Notes under the pieces: model-generated
Database searches by the model: none
What the model saw: the letters and a program-made list of their open reading frames with translations, nothing else
Told to the model about the DNA's origin: nothing
DNA from: Meghimatium bilineatum
Lineage: Eukaryota; Mollusca; Gastropoda; Stylommatophora; Philomycidae
Direction of reading: 5' to 3'
Length of the DNA: 64,000 nucleotides
Assembly (NCBI GenBank): GCA_034231615.1
Contig: CM067319.1
Location: 8,046,391 to 8,110,390, forward strand
Program-made: the position numbers and the translations under genes
Shown here: positions 19,475-32,185 of the stretch, in pieces
Layout of the letters: each line of letters starts with the position of its first letter
Position numbering within the stretch: the stretch's first letter is position 1

Positions 19475-22400
19475 ATTCTCTGCATCACGCCCACTACACC
19501 ATCACTACACCATCACTGTACCACCACTACTCCATCACTGTACCACCACTACACCATCACTACACCATCACTGTACCACCACTACACCATCACTACACCA
19601 TCACTGTACCACCACTACACCACCACTACACCATCACTGTACCACTACTGCACCATCACTACACCATCACTGTACCACCACTACACCACCACTACACCAT
19701 CACTGTACCACTACTGCACCATCACTACACCATCACTGTACCACCACTACACCACCACTACACCATCACTGTACCACTACTGCACCATCACTACACCATC
19801 ACTGTACCACCACTACACCATCACTGTACCACCACTACACCACCACTACACCATCACTGTACCACTACTGCACCATCACTACACCATCACTACACCATCA
19901 CTGTACCACACTACACCATCACTGTACCACCACTACACCACCACTACACCATCACTGTACCACTACTGCACCATCACTACACCACCACTACACCATCACT
20001 GTACCACACTACACCATCACTACACCATCACTGTACCACTACTGCACCATCACTACACCACCACTACACCATCACTGTACCACCACTACACCACCACTAC
20101 ACCATCACTGTACCACTACTGCACCATCACTACACCACCACTACACCATCACTGTACCACCACTACACCACCACTACACCATCACTGTACCACTACTGCA
20201 CCATCACTACACCATCACTGTACCACCACTACACCATCACTGTACCACCACTACACCACCACTACACCATCACTGTACCACTACTGCACCATCACTACAC
20301 CACCACTACACCATCACTGTACCACACTACACCATCACTGTACCACACTACACCATCACTGTACCACCACTACACCATCACTGTACCACCAATACACCAT
20401 CACTGTACCACCACTACACCACCACTACACCATCACTGTACCACTACTGCACCATCACTACACCACCACTACACCATCACTGTACCACCACTACACCACC
20501 ACTACACCATCACTGTACCACTACTGCACCATCACTACACCATCACTGTACCACCACTACACCATCACTGTACCACCACTACACCACCACTACACCATTA
20601 CTGTACCACTACTGCACCATCACTACACCACCACTACACCATCACTGTACCACACTACACCATCACTGTACCACACTACACCATCACTGTACCACACTAC
20701 ACCATCACTGTACCACTACTGCACCATCACTACACCATCACTGTACCACCACTACACCATCACTGTACCACCACTACACCACCACTACACCATCACTGTA
20801 CCACTACTGCACCATCACTACACCACCACTACACCATCACTGTACCACACTACACCATCACTGTACCACACTACACCATCACTGTACCACCACTACACCA
20901 TCACTGCACCACCACTACACCACCACTACACCATCACTGTACCACACTACACCACCACTACACCATCACTACACCACCACTACACCATCACTACACCATC
21001 ACTACACCATCACTACACCACCACTACACCATCACTGTACCACACTACACCACCACTACACCATCACTACACCACCACTACACCATCACTACACCAGCAC
21101 TACACCATCACTACACCATCACTACACCATCACTACACCACCACTACACCATCACTACACCACCACTACACCATCACTACACCACCACTACACCATCACT
21201 GTACCACACTACACCATCACTGTACCACACTACACCATCACTGTACCACACTACACCACCACTACACCATCACTACACCACCACTACACCATCACTGTAC
21301 CACACTACACCATCACTGTACCACACTACACCATCGCTGTACCACACTACACCACCACTACACCACCACTACACCATCACTGTACCACACTACACCATCA
21401 CTGTACCACACTACACCATCACTGTACCACACTACACCATCACTGTACCACACTACACCATCACTGTACCACACTACACCATCACTACACCACCACTACA
21501 CCATCACTGTACCACACTACACCATCACTGTACCACACTACACCATCACTGTACCACACTACACCATCACTGTACCACACTACACCATCACTGTACCACA
21601 CTACACCATCACTGTACCACACTACACCATCACTGTACCACACTACACCATCACTGTACCACACTACACCATCACTGTACCACACTACACCATCACTGTA
21701 CCACACTACACCATCACTGTACCACACTACACCACCACTACACCATCACTGTACCACACTACACCATCACTGTACCACACTACACCATCACTGTACCACA
21801 CTACACCATCACTGTACCACACTACACCATCACTGTACCACACTACACCATCACTGTACCACACTACACCATCACTACACCACCACTACACCATCACTGT
21901 ACCACACTACACCATCACTGTACCACACTACACCATCACTGTACCACACTACACCATCACTGTACCATCACTACACCACACTACACCATCACTGTACCAC
22001 ACTACACCATCACTGTACCACCACTACACCATCACTACACCATCACTGTAGCACACTACACCATCACTGTACCACACTACACCATCACTGTACCACCACT
22101 ACACCACCACTACACCATCACTGTACCACACTACACCACCACTACACCATCACTGCACCATCACTACACCATCACTGTACCACTACTGCACCATCACTAC
22201 ACCATCACTGTACCACCACTACACCATCACTGTACCACCACTACACCATCACTGTACCACCACTACACCATCACTGTACCACCACTACACCATCACTGTA
22301 CCACCACTACACCATCACTGTACCACACTACACCACCACTACACCATCACTGTAGCACACTACACCATCACTGTACCACACTACACCATCACTGTACCAC

Positions 22401-25400
22401 ACTACACCATCACTGTACCACACTACACCATCACTGTACCACACTACACCATCACTGTAGAACACTACACCACCACTACACCATCACTGTACCACACTAC
22501 ACCACCACTACACCATCACTGTACCACACTACACCATCACTGTACCACACTACACCACCACTACACCATCACTGTACCACACTACACCACCACTACACCA
22601 TCACTGTACCACACTACACCATCACTGTACCACACTACACCATCACTGTACCACACTACACCATCACTGTACCACACTACACCATCACTGTACCACACTA
22701 CACCATCACTGTACCACACTACACCACCACTACACCATCACTGTACCACACTACACCATCACTGTACCACACTACACCATCACTGTACCACCACTACACC
22801 ATCACTGTACCACACTACACCACCACTACACCATCACTGTACCACACTACACCATCACTGTACCACACTACACCACCACTACACCATCACTGTACCACAC
22901 TACACCACCACTGTACCACACTACACCACCACTACACCATCACTGTACCACACTACACCATCACTGTACCACATTACACCACCACTGTACCACACTACAC
23001 CATCACTGTACCACCACTACACCATCACTGTACCACACTACACCACCACTACACCATCACTGTACCACACTACACCACCACTGTACCACACTACACCACC
23101 ACTACACCATCACTGTACCACACTACACCATCACTGTACCACACTACACCATCACTGTACCACACTACACCATCACTGTACCACCACTACACCATCACTG
23201 TACCACACTACACCACCACTACACCATCACTGTACCACACTACACCACCACTGTACCACACTACACCACCACTACACCATCACTGTACCACACTACACCA
23301 TCACTGTACCACACTACACCACCACTGTACCACACTACACCACCACTACACCATCACTGTACCACACTACACCATCACTGTACCACACTACACCATCACT
23401 GTACCACACTACACCATCACTGTACCACACTACACCATCACTGTACCACCACTACACCATCACTGCACCACCACTACACCATCACTGTACCACACTACAC
23501 CATCACTGTACCACACTACACTATCACTGTACCACACTACACCATCACTGTACCACACTACACCATCACTGTACCACACTACACCACCACTACACCATCA
23601 CTGTACCACACTACACCACCACTACACCATCACTGTACCACACTACACCATCACTGTACCACACTACACCATCACTGTACCACACTACACCATCACTGTA
23701 CCACACTACACCATCACTGTACCACACTACACCATCACTGTACCACACTACACCATCACTGTACCACACTACACCATCACTGTACCACACTACACCACCA
23801 CTACACCATCACTGTACCACACTACACCATCACTGTACCACACTACACCATCACTGTACCACCACTACACCATCACTGTACCACACTACACCACCACTAC
23901 ACCATCACTGTACCACACTACACCATCACTGTACCACACTACACCACCACTACACCATCACTGTACCACACTACACCACCACTACACCATCACTGTACCA
24001 CACTACACCATCACTGTACCACACTACACCATCACTGTACCACACTACACCACCACTACACCATCACTGTACCACACTACACCACCACTACACCATCACT
24101 GTACCACACTACACCATCACTGTACCACACTACACCACCACTACACCATCACTGTACCACACTACACCATCACTGTACCACCACTACACCATCACTGTAC
24201 CACACTACACCATCACTGTACCACACTACACCATCACTGTACCACACTACACCATCACTGTACCACACTACACCACCACTACACCATCACTGTACCACAC
24301 TACACCACCACTACACCATCACTGTACCACACTACACCACCACTGTACCACACTACACCACCACTACACCATCACTGTACCACACTACACCACCACTACA
24401 CCATCACTGTACCACACTACACCACCACTACACCATCACTGTACCACACTACACCATCAATGTACCACACTACACCACCACTACACCATCACTGTACCAC
24501 ACTACACCATCACTGTACCACACTACACCATCACTGTACCACACTACACCATCACTGTACCACACTACACCACCACTACACCATCACTGTACCACACTAC
24601 ACCACCACTACACCATCACTGTACCACACTACACCACCACTACACCATCACTGTACCACACTACACCATCACTGTACCACACTACACCATCACTGTACCA
24701 CACTACACCATCACTGTACCACACTACACCATCACTGTACCACCACTACACCATCACTGTACCACACTACACCATCACTGTACCACCACTACACCATCAC
24801 TGTACCACACTACACCACCACTACACCATCACTGTACCACACTAAACCATCACTGTATCACCACTACACCATCACTGTACCACACTACACCATCACTGTA
24901 CCACCACTACACCATCACTGTACCACACTACACCACCACTACACCATCACTGTACCACACTACACCATCACTGTACCACCACTACACCATCACTGTACCA
25001 CACTACACCATCACTGTACCACCACTACACCATCACTGTACCACACTACACCACCACTACACCATCACTGTACCACACTACACCACCACTACACCATCAC
25101 TGTACCACACTGCACCATCACTGTACCACACTACACCATCACTGTACCACACTACACCATCACTGTACCACACTACACCACCACTACACCATCACTGTAC
25201 CACACTACACCATCACTGTACCACACTACACCATCACTGTACCACACTACACCATCACTGTACCACACTACACCATCACTGTACCACACTACACCATCAC
25301 TGTACCACACTACACCACCACTACACCATCACTGTACCACACTACACCATCACTGTACCACACTACACCACCACTACACCATCACTGTACCACACTACAC

Positions 25401-26175
25401 CATCACTGTACCACACTACACCATCACTGTACCACACTACACCATCACTGTACCACACTACACCATCACTGTACCACACTACACCATCACTGTACCACAC
25501 TACACCATCACTGTACCACACTACACCATCACTGTACCACCACTACACCATCACTGTACCACACTACACCATCACTGTACCACACTACACCATCACTGTA
25601 CCACACTACACCATCACTGTACCACACTACACCACCACTACACCATCACTGTACCACACTACACCACCACTACACCATCACTGTACCACACTACACCATC
25701 ACTGCACCACACTACACCACCACTACACCATCACTACACCACCACTACACCATCACTGTACCACTACTGCACCATCACTGTACCACTACTGCACCATCAC
25801 TACACCATCACTGTACCACCACTACACCATCACTGTACCACTACTGCACCATCACTACACCATCACTGTACCACTACTGCACCATCACTACACCATCACT
25901 GTACCACCACTACACCACCACTACACCATCACTAAACCATCACTGTACCACCACTACACCACCACTACACCACCACTACACCATCACTGCACCACCTTTA
26001 CAGCACTACTGCACCACCACTACACCAGTACTGCACCTCCTTTACACCACTACTGCACCACAACTTTATCACTTCCGCACCACCACTTCATCACTACTGC
26101 ACCACCACTTCATCACTACTGCACCACCACTTCATCACTACTGCACCACCACTTCATCACTACTGCACCAACATC
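19475..26175. repeat. 6.7 kb short-unit minisatellite
   Basis: Built from a few modules: CACCATCACTGTACCACACTA (21 bp; the commonest, shown here without a break), a 22 bp form with CCACCACTA, CACCATCACTA and CACCACCACTA (about 10-12 bp), and CTACTGCACCATCACTA near both ends. The edges (19475-20950 and 25740-26175) are richer in the CTACTGCACC and 22 bp modules, while the centre is dominated by the 21 bp unit. From about 26040 a CACCACTTCATCACTACTG (22 bp) variant takes over. The plus strand has almost no G and no stop codon in any frame, which explains a continuous frame of more than 2200 codons. Confidence 0.95.
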
Positions 26176-26264
26176 TGCATGTTTGCTAACTCCTTCCCCG
26201 CACATATACAAATGAGATTTAAAAGGCGTGTAAGATTGACTTCATTGAACTCGTGTTTTCCTAT

Positions 26265-26545
26265 TCATCTTCTTCTGCGTTCGTTCTCAAACTTCTGCCG
26301 ATTAGCAGGATATAGCCCAGAGAACTGAATGACCTTTGTCATGGTTTACAGATTAGCAGCGATGTATGCGCCTTTCGGCCTGACACATCCGACTTCGACA
26401 TGGTTACTGAGTCGTTGACTCTATATAGGAAAGGATAGCCAACCTTATTCCAAACTCTCCCTATTTGCCTCTTTCGACATGCATGGAAGGTAAACAGTGT
26501 TATTCTTTGCTTCCTTTTTGGGCCCAGTAACACCGGCGTTTTCAC
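26265..26545 (-). mobile_element. SINE-A, near full length
   Basis: TCTTCTTCTGCGTTCGTTC, GCAGGATATAGCCCAGAGAA, CTTTCGGCCTGACACATCCG, TCTATATAGGAAAGGATAGC and CTTTTTGGGCCCAGTAACAC. Confidence 0.82.
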
Positions 26546-26549
26546 CATT

Positions 26550-26760
26550 CGTAGGGGAAAGACATTCATAAATGAGTGTTGCAGTAAAATACAAAACAGA
26601 CTAACGACATCAACAGAAACGAACGATGTTTCGACTAAAGAGTCGTCATCAGACCAAAAACAAACTAGGTTAATTATGTCAAAAATGTTAACCACCTCCC
26701 CCTTTTTTAACTTAAACAAAAATTTAATTTTGTAGAAAGAGTTCGGGGAAAAAAAGGACA
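26550..26760. repeat. Dispersed repeat E2
   Basis: AGTAAAATACAAAACAGACT, AACGACATCAACAGAAACG, ATGTTTCGACTAAAGAGTCG and TCATCAGACCAAAAACAAAC also occur at 43910-44015. It shares the GTTTCGACTAAAG / CATCA pattern with repeat E and may be a related terminal motif. Confidence 0.55.
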
Positions 26761-27104
26761 TAATATATATTTGAATTTTTAGAAAGAAAGTAACACATGC
26801 GAATTGATGTATAAGAAACCTCGTTTTGATTTGGTCAACTTTTTAACCCCCACTGCCTTGTCAACAAATGTCATATTTTTCTCAGACCCCACCCCCCCCC
26901 TTTTTTTCTCTCTTGAATTGTTGACATAATTTAAGGACACGCCATCCTTTAACCACCCCCAACATAATCGCAAGGTACGTTATGACATTAAGCACAACAG
27001 GATGCTGTATCAGGTTCTATAGCTGGTTCGCATGTTTCAGTCTGATACAAACAGCACAACTATACCGGTGACGATCGTGGGAATGAAGACCTCTGTGGAA
27101 AGTA
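26761..27104. other. No recognisable gene
   Basis: Contains a poly-C/poly-T stretch near 26887-26908 and otherwise AT-rich sequence. No gene or known repeat is recognised. Confidence 0.5.
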
Positions 27105-27240
27105 TACATGATTTCATTCGTTACGTTTTTGATATATTGTAGTTGTTTTCATAGGTAACTATTTATATACTTGGAGTCGTATGCCAAAAATAGCCTATGC
27201 TAATCAATGAAACGCAACGAAATAATCAAAAATGGCCTTT
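27105..27240. mobile_element. Foldback element F
   Basis: TTCATTCGTTACGTTTTTGA, TTTTCATAGGTAACTATTTA and TATACTTGGAGTCG on the left; TGCCAAAAATAG, CGCAACGAAATAATCAAAAA on the right. The outer arms are roughly inverted. It has a MITE-like layout with no coding capacity. Confidence 0.6.
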
Positions 27241-27339
27241 TAGGTCATCTGTACACAGGTCTTTATACTGGTTTCCGGTCGTGCCCATGGCCGTCGTAGT
27301 TATAAGACCTCTTAGCTATTGGAGAACTGATAATTTGTA

Positions 27340-27560
27340 CTAACTGCAGCAAAACTGAAATTCAACAGGTGAAACTTGAAACAAGTTAACGAAATTGTGT
27401 CTATCACTGGAACACAAAATAACACAAATCGTCGTTTCGACCACAAGGACTATATCAAGAAAACATTCACAAAATAATACGACGAGAAAGAACGGCACTA
27501 TTGACGTTCACATTACAGAGCAAAATATTGATCAAGTGCGATAATATCACTTGACTAATT
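27340..27560. repeat. Dispersed repeat E
   Basis: GCAGCAAAACTGAAATTCAA, CAAATCGTCGTTTCGACCAC, CTATATCAAGAAAACATTCA and TTGACGTTCACATTACAGAG align along the length of the copy at 14795-15010. Confidence 0.6.
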
Positions 27561-27579
27561 ATAAAACAGCCTTCTAGAA

Positions 27580-27675
27580 TGACTCATTCGATTTTTCCGT
27601 GATTTTCATTGGTGTCTATGATTATGCATTGTGTTGACAGCCAATAAATTTCACATGTAAAAGTCAAATGAGTAA
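27580..27675. mobile_element. MITE-like element G
   Basis: Ends TGACTCATTCGATTTTTCC and GTAAAAGTCAAATGAGT are imperfect inverted repeats. The middle holds GATTTTCATTGG and ACAGCCAATAAA, another inverted pair. The second copy, at 49510-50168, has an 18 bp perfect terminal inverted repeat. Non-autonomous, no coding capacity. Confidence 0.6.
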
Positions 27676-27680
27676 TTTCT

Positions 27681-27846
27681 CCTTTTTCTTTTTCTTCTTC
27701 AGCGTTCATTCTCAAACTCCCGCTGGATGTCCCCTGTAGCAGGACCATGGTCTTACCAGATTTCCAGCAGGGTGTAGTCCAGAGAATGTAAATGCAATGT
27801 GTCGCCTATTTATTTGCGTCAATGGCTGGACATATTCGTCTTCGGC
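27681..27846 (-). mobile_element. SINE-B
   Basis: CTTCTTCAGCGTTCATTCTC, TGTAGCAGGACCATGGTCTT and GGCTGGACATATTCGTCTTC. It is inserted at or next to the right end of element G; AGTAATTT recurs at both sides, a weak TSD. Confidence 0.82.
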
Positions 27847-27914
27847 TGGGGAAATAAGTAATTTGATATAGTTGTTTACTAATTATGCAAGCGGCCTACA
27901 TTTTTGTCTGCATT

Positions 27915-28165
27915 CGCTATCCAACTTCCTCATATTACACGGATGTAGTCTGGTGGATGAAAAGGTTTACTGCTTTGCAGCGATATATGTGCCCTTCGAC
28001 CAGATACATCCGACTATAATATCGCCTCATGGTCACGTTAAGCCTATATAGGACGGTACAGCCATCTCCACCACATAAGCTCCTTAGTCGCACCTTACAG
28101 CATGCATGGAAGGTAAACAGTGTTGATATGATTTGCTCCCCTATAGAACCCGACGACACAGGAGC
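27915..28165 (-). mobile_element. SINE-A, diverged
   Basis: CACGGATGTAGTCTGGTGG, GGTTTACTGCTTTGCAGCG, CCTTCGACCAGATACATCCG, TATATAGGACGGTACAGCC and TGCATGGAAGGTAAACAGTG follow reverse SINE-A. Confidence 0.7.
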
Positions 28166-28670
28166 GAGAGCTCTTCTATTATCGATATACCTGTCTATAC
28201 ATTAGAAAACTATACGAAGGCCGCCTCTTTTTCTCACACCCCACCCCTCCGCTACGTTCTCTATTTTAACCTAAGATTCAAGGCTATATAAATATTTATA
28301 TAATGCTCCTGCCTGGTCTCTACCAGGCGCGGAGTCTACTAATTCTAAACTGTGCCTTCGTTAAAGTGCGTGGAACGTATTTTTAATTTACCTAAATAAA
28401 TTAATTTTTTTTTTAATCGAAAGGATCTCATGGTTCGTTTTACTAAAAAATGACACAATTGACACGCAATAATGTAGTGGTTTGTAGGTATTCAATGTAG
28501 TTATATGTGTACTACTTGATGATCCAGCGAGCCATCGGCTCATAGCCTTTCAACAAAGTCATTGTGGTGGTTGCTGATCCAATGGTCCATCGGCTCATTC
28601 CTTTGAACCAACTGGTTGTGGTAAGATAGTGCTTATTCAACCACAGACGCCATTTCATATGATCATGTCT
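28166..28670. other. No recognisable gene
   Basis: Unique-looking sequence. A CGGCTCAT-containing block (GATCCAGCGAGCCATCGG at about 28523 and GATCCAATGGTCCATCGG at about 28576) is a diverged direct repeat of about 55 bp. Confidence 0.45.
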
Positions 28671-28672
28671 TC

Positions 28673-31500
28673 TGATTCTTCTTCTACCTTTATTTTCAAA
28701 CTACCGCAGATTTCTAGGATGTAGTCGGAGAACAGAAAGCGTCGTATCATGATTTACAGCTTCGCTGCAATATTTGTACATTTCGGTCTGATAAATAACA
28801 CGTCAGAAATGCTTCTAGAGCATGCCCGTTAATGAGATCGGAGTACCAGTTGCCATCTTGGTCACTGACCGTCTATGAGATCGGGGTACCAGTTCCCATC
28901 ATGGTCACTGACCGTCTATGAGATCGGGGTACCAGTTGCCATCTTGGTCACTGACCGTCTATGAGATCGGAGTACCAGTTCCCATCATGGTCACTGACCG
29001 TCTATGAGATCGGAGTACCAGTTGCCATCTTGGTCACTGACCGTCTATGAGATCGGAGCAGTAGTCCAAGAAATTGGACTCATATCTTAGTACTTGTTCC
29101 AATCTTCATCACTGACCGTCTAAGATCTGAGTAGCAGTTCCCATCTTCGTCACTGACCGTCTATGAGATCTGAGTACCAGTTCCCATCTTCGTCACTGAC
29201 CGTCTATGAGATCTGAGTACCAGCTCCCATCTTCGTCACTGACCGTCTATGAGATCTGAGTACCAGTTCCCATCTTCATCAATGACCGTCTATGAGATCT
29301 GAGTACCAGTTCCCATCTTCGTCACTGACCGTCTAAGATCTGAGTACCAGTTCCCATCTTCGTCAATGACCGTCTATGAGATCTGAGTACCAGTTCCCAT
29401 CTTCGTCACTGACCGTCTAAGATCTGAGTACCAGTTCCCATCTTCGTCACTGACCGTCTACGATCTGAGTACCATTTCCCATCTTCGTCAATGACCGTCT
29501 ATGAGATCTGAGTACCAGTTCCCATCTTCGTCACTGACCGTCTACGATCTGAGTACCATTTCCCATCTTCGTCAATGACCGTCTATGAGATCTGAGTACC
29601 AGTTCCCATCTTCGTCACTGACCGTCTAAGATCTGAGTACCATTTCCCATCTTCGTCACTGACCGTCTAAGATCTGAGTACCAGTTCCCATCTTCGTCAA
29701 TGACCGTCTATGAGATCTGAGTACCAGTTCCCATCTTCGTCACTGACCGTCTATGAGATCTGAGTACCAGTTCCCATCTTCGTCACTGACCGTCTATGAG
29801 ATCTGAGTACCAGTTCCCATCTTCGTCACTGACCGTCTACGATCTGAGTACCATTTCCCATCTTCGTCAATGACCGTCTATGAGATCTGAGTACCAGTTC
29901 CCATCTTCGTCACTGACCGTCTAAGATCTGAGTACCAGTTCCCATCTTCATCAATGACCGTCTATGAGATCTGAGTACCATTTCCCATCTTCGTCAATGA
30001 CCGTCTATGAGATCTGAGTACCAGTTCCCATCTTCGTCACTGACCGTCTAATATCTGAGTACCATTTCCCATCTTCGTCACTGACCGTCTAAGATCTGAG
30101 TACCAGTTCCCATCGTCGTCAATGACCGTCTATGAGATCTGAGTACCAGTTCCCACTTCGTCACTGACCGTCTATGAGATCTGAGTACCAGTTCCCATCT
30201 TCGTCAATGACCGTCTATGAGATCTGAGTACCAGTTCCCATCTTCGTCACTGACCGTCTATGAGATCTGAGTACCAGTTCCCATCTTCGTCAATGACCGT
30301 CTATGAGATCTGAGTACCAGTTCCCATCTTCGTCACTGACCGTCTAAGATCTGAGTACCAGTTCCCATCTTCGTCACTGACCGTCTAAGATCTGAGTACC
30401 AGTTCCCATCTTCGTCAATGACCGTCTATGAGATCTGAGTACCAGTTCCCATCTTCGTCACTGACCGTCTACGATCTGAGTACCATTTCCCATCTTCGTC
30501 AATGACCGTCTATGAGATCTGAGTACCAGTTCCCATCTTCGTCACTGACCGTCTAAGATCTGAGTACCAGTTCCCATCTTCGTCACTGACCGTCTAAGAT
30601 CTGAGTACCAGTTCCCATCTTTGTCACTGACCGTCCATGAGATCTGAGTACCAGTTCCCACTTCGTCACTGACCGTCTATGATCTGAGTACCATTTCCCA
30701 TCTTCGTCAATGACCGTCTATGAGATCTGAGTACCAGTTCCCATCTTCGTCACTGACCGTCTAAGATCTGAGTACCAGTTCCCATCTTTGTCACTGACCG
30801 TCTATGAGATCTGAGTACCAGTTCCCATCTTCGTCACTGACCGTCTATGAGATCTGAGTACCAGTTCCCACTTCGTCACTGACCGTCTATGAGATCTGAG
30901 TACCAGTTCCCATCTTCGTCACTGACCGTCTAAGATCTGAGTACCAGTTCCCATCTTTGTCACTGACCGTCTATGAGATCTGAGTACCAGTTCCCACTTC
31001 GTCACTGACCGTCTATGAGATCTGAGTACCAGTTCCCATCTTCGTCACTGACCGTCTAAGATCTGAGTACCAGTTCCCATCTTTGTCACTGACCGTCTAT
31101 GAGATCTGAGTACCAGTTCCCATCTTCGTCACTGACCGTCTATGAGATCTGAGTACCAGTTCCCACTTCGTCACTGACCGTCTATGAGATCTGAGTACCA
31201 GTTCCCATCTTCGTCACTGACCGTCTATGAGATCTGAGTACCAGTTCCCACTTCGTCACTGACCGTCTATGAGATCTGAGTACCAGTTCCCATCTTCGTC
31301 ACTGACCGTCTATGAGATCTGAGTACCAGTTCCCATCTTCGTCACTGACCGTCTATGAGATCTGAGTACCAGTTCCCATCTTCGTCACTGACCGTCTATG
31401 AGATCTGAGTACCAGTTCCCATCTTCGTCACTGACCGTCTAAGATCCGAAAAGTCGTTGTTCACGTCTTGTGATATGTATGGTACGTCACGGATGTCTCC
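28673..31500 (-). mobile_element. SINE-A carrying a 2.6 kb internal array
   Basis: The left flank (TTCTTCTTCTACCTTTATTT, GATGTAGTCGGAGAACAG, CATGATTTACAGCTTCGCTG, CATTTCGGTCTGATAA) is the SINE-A 3' half in reverse orientation. The right flank (AGTCGTTGTTCACGTCTTGT onward) weakly resembles the AGTCGCCTTTTACGACATGC segment. The array lies exactly between, where SINE-A has TGGGTCACTGACCCTATATG followed by GGATGGGACAGCCAACTCC. Confidence 0.7.
28825..31445. repeat. 39-43 bp minisatellite (about 62 copies)
   Basis: Main unit: CTGACCGTCTATGAGATCTG plus AGTACCAGTTCCCATCTTCGTCA. Length variants arise from loss of two bases in TATGAGATC (TAAGATC or TACGATC) and loss of AT in CCCATCTTCG (CCCACTTCG). 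The first five units have CGGAGTACCAG and CTTGGTCACTG or CATGGTCACTG, which are closest to SINE-A. CTACGATC units are usually followed by a CCATTTCCC unit, suggesting multi-unit amplification. Confidence 0.95.
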
Positions 31501-31557
31501 ATTCTCACCCCCCCCCACCGAATAACAGTACGTGGTATTTAGCACTATCTATCCCCC

Positions 31558-31764
31558 ACCCGTGTGTTACCGGGGCCCGAAAGGGGAGCAAAGAATAGCA
31601 GCACTGTTCACCTTCCACGCATGTCGTAAAAGGCGACTTTGGAGGTTATGGGATGGAGTTAGCTGTCCCATCCCATATAGGGTCACCGACCCAAAGCCAT
31701 GCTGAAGTCGGATGTGTCAGGCTGAAAGGCGCAGATATCGCAGCAATGCTGTAAACAATGCTGT
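31558..31764 (+). mobile_element. SINE-A 5' part, left arm of palindrome
   Basis: CGTGTGTTACCGGGGCCCG to CAGATATCGCAGCAATGCTG. It runs to about three-quarters of SINE-A and then meets the reverse copy head-on. Confidence 0.85.
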
Positions 31765-31768
31765 AAAA

Positions 31769-32004
31769 ATGTAGTCTGGAGAACGGAATGCATTGTGTCA
31801 TGGTTTACAGCATTGCTACGATATCTGCGCCTTTCTTCCTGACACATCTGGCTTCAGCATGGCTTTGGGTCACTGACCCTATATGGGATGGAACAGCCAA
31901 CTCCATCCCATAACCTCCTTAGTCGCCTTTTACGACATGCGTTAAAGGTAAACAGTGTTTCTATTCTTTGCTCCCCTTTCGGAACCTAGCAACACACGGG
32001 CGGC
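31769..32004 (-). mobile_element. SINE-A 5' part, right arm of palindrome
   Basis: ATGTAGTCTGGAGAACGG through GGTTTACAGCATTGCTACG to AACACACGGGCGG. With 31558-31764 it forms an inverted repeat of about 200 bp per arm with almost no spacer. Both GAA tails are missing. Confidence 0.85.
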
Positions 32005-32102
32005 TTGTTTGAATTGAATTTTTCCCAAACAAGATTTAAGAGTTTACAGTAGGAAATACAAAATAAAGTAAAATGGTTACTAAAGAATACCTACCTATCA
32101 TT

Positions 32103-32185
32103 AGTAAAAAAAAAAATAATAATAATAATAAAAATACTAGCCAACAGTAAAACATATAACGTCTTCTTTCGTTCGCTAATAATGT
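32103..32185. repeat. A-rich/(AAT)n tract at LINE 3' end
   Basis: A poly-A tract followed by AATAATAATAATAATAA lies just beyond the stop codon of the minus-strand LINE frame. The intervening minus strand reads ATTAGCGAACGAAAGAAGACG, similar to the GAACGCAGAAGAAG tail of the related LINE. Confidence 0.6.

Noticed and set aside
19312-25935. A continuous plus-strand open frame of about 2200 codons (His/Thr/Tyr/Pro/Leu-rich)
   Set aside because: It starts inside a SINE-B and runs through a tandem array whose unit has no stop in any plus-strand frame. The peptide switches among three frames as unit length changes. Not a gene.
26600-26660. Hammerhead ribozyme resemblance (CTGATGA...GTCGAAAC on the minus strand of repeat E2)
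   Set aside because: Stem II leaves an unpaired base, I could not place stem III and a cleavage site, and related copies lack CTGATGA. A covariance-model search would settle it.
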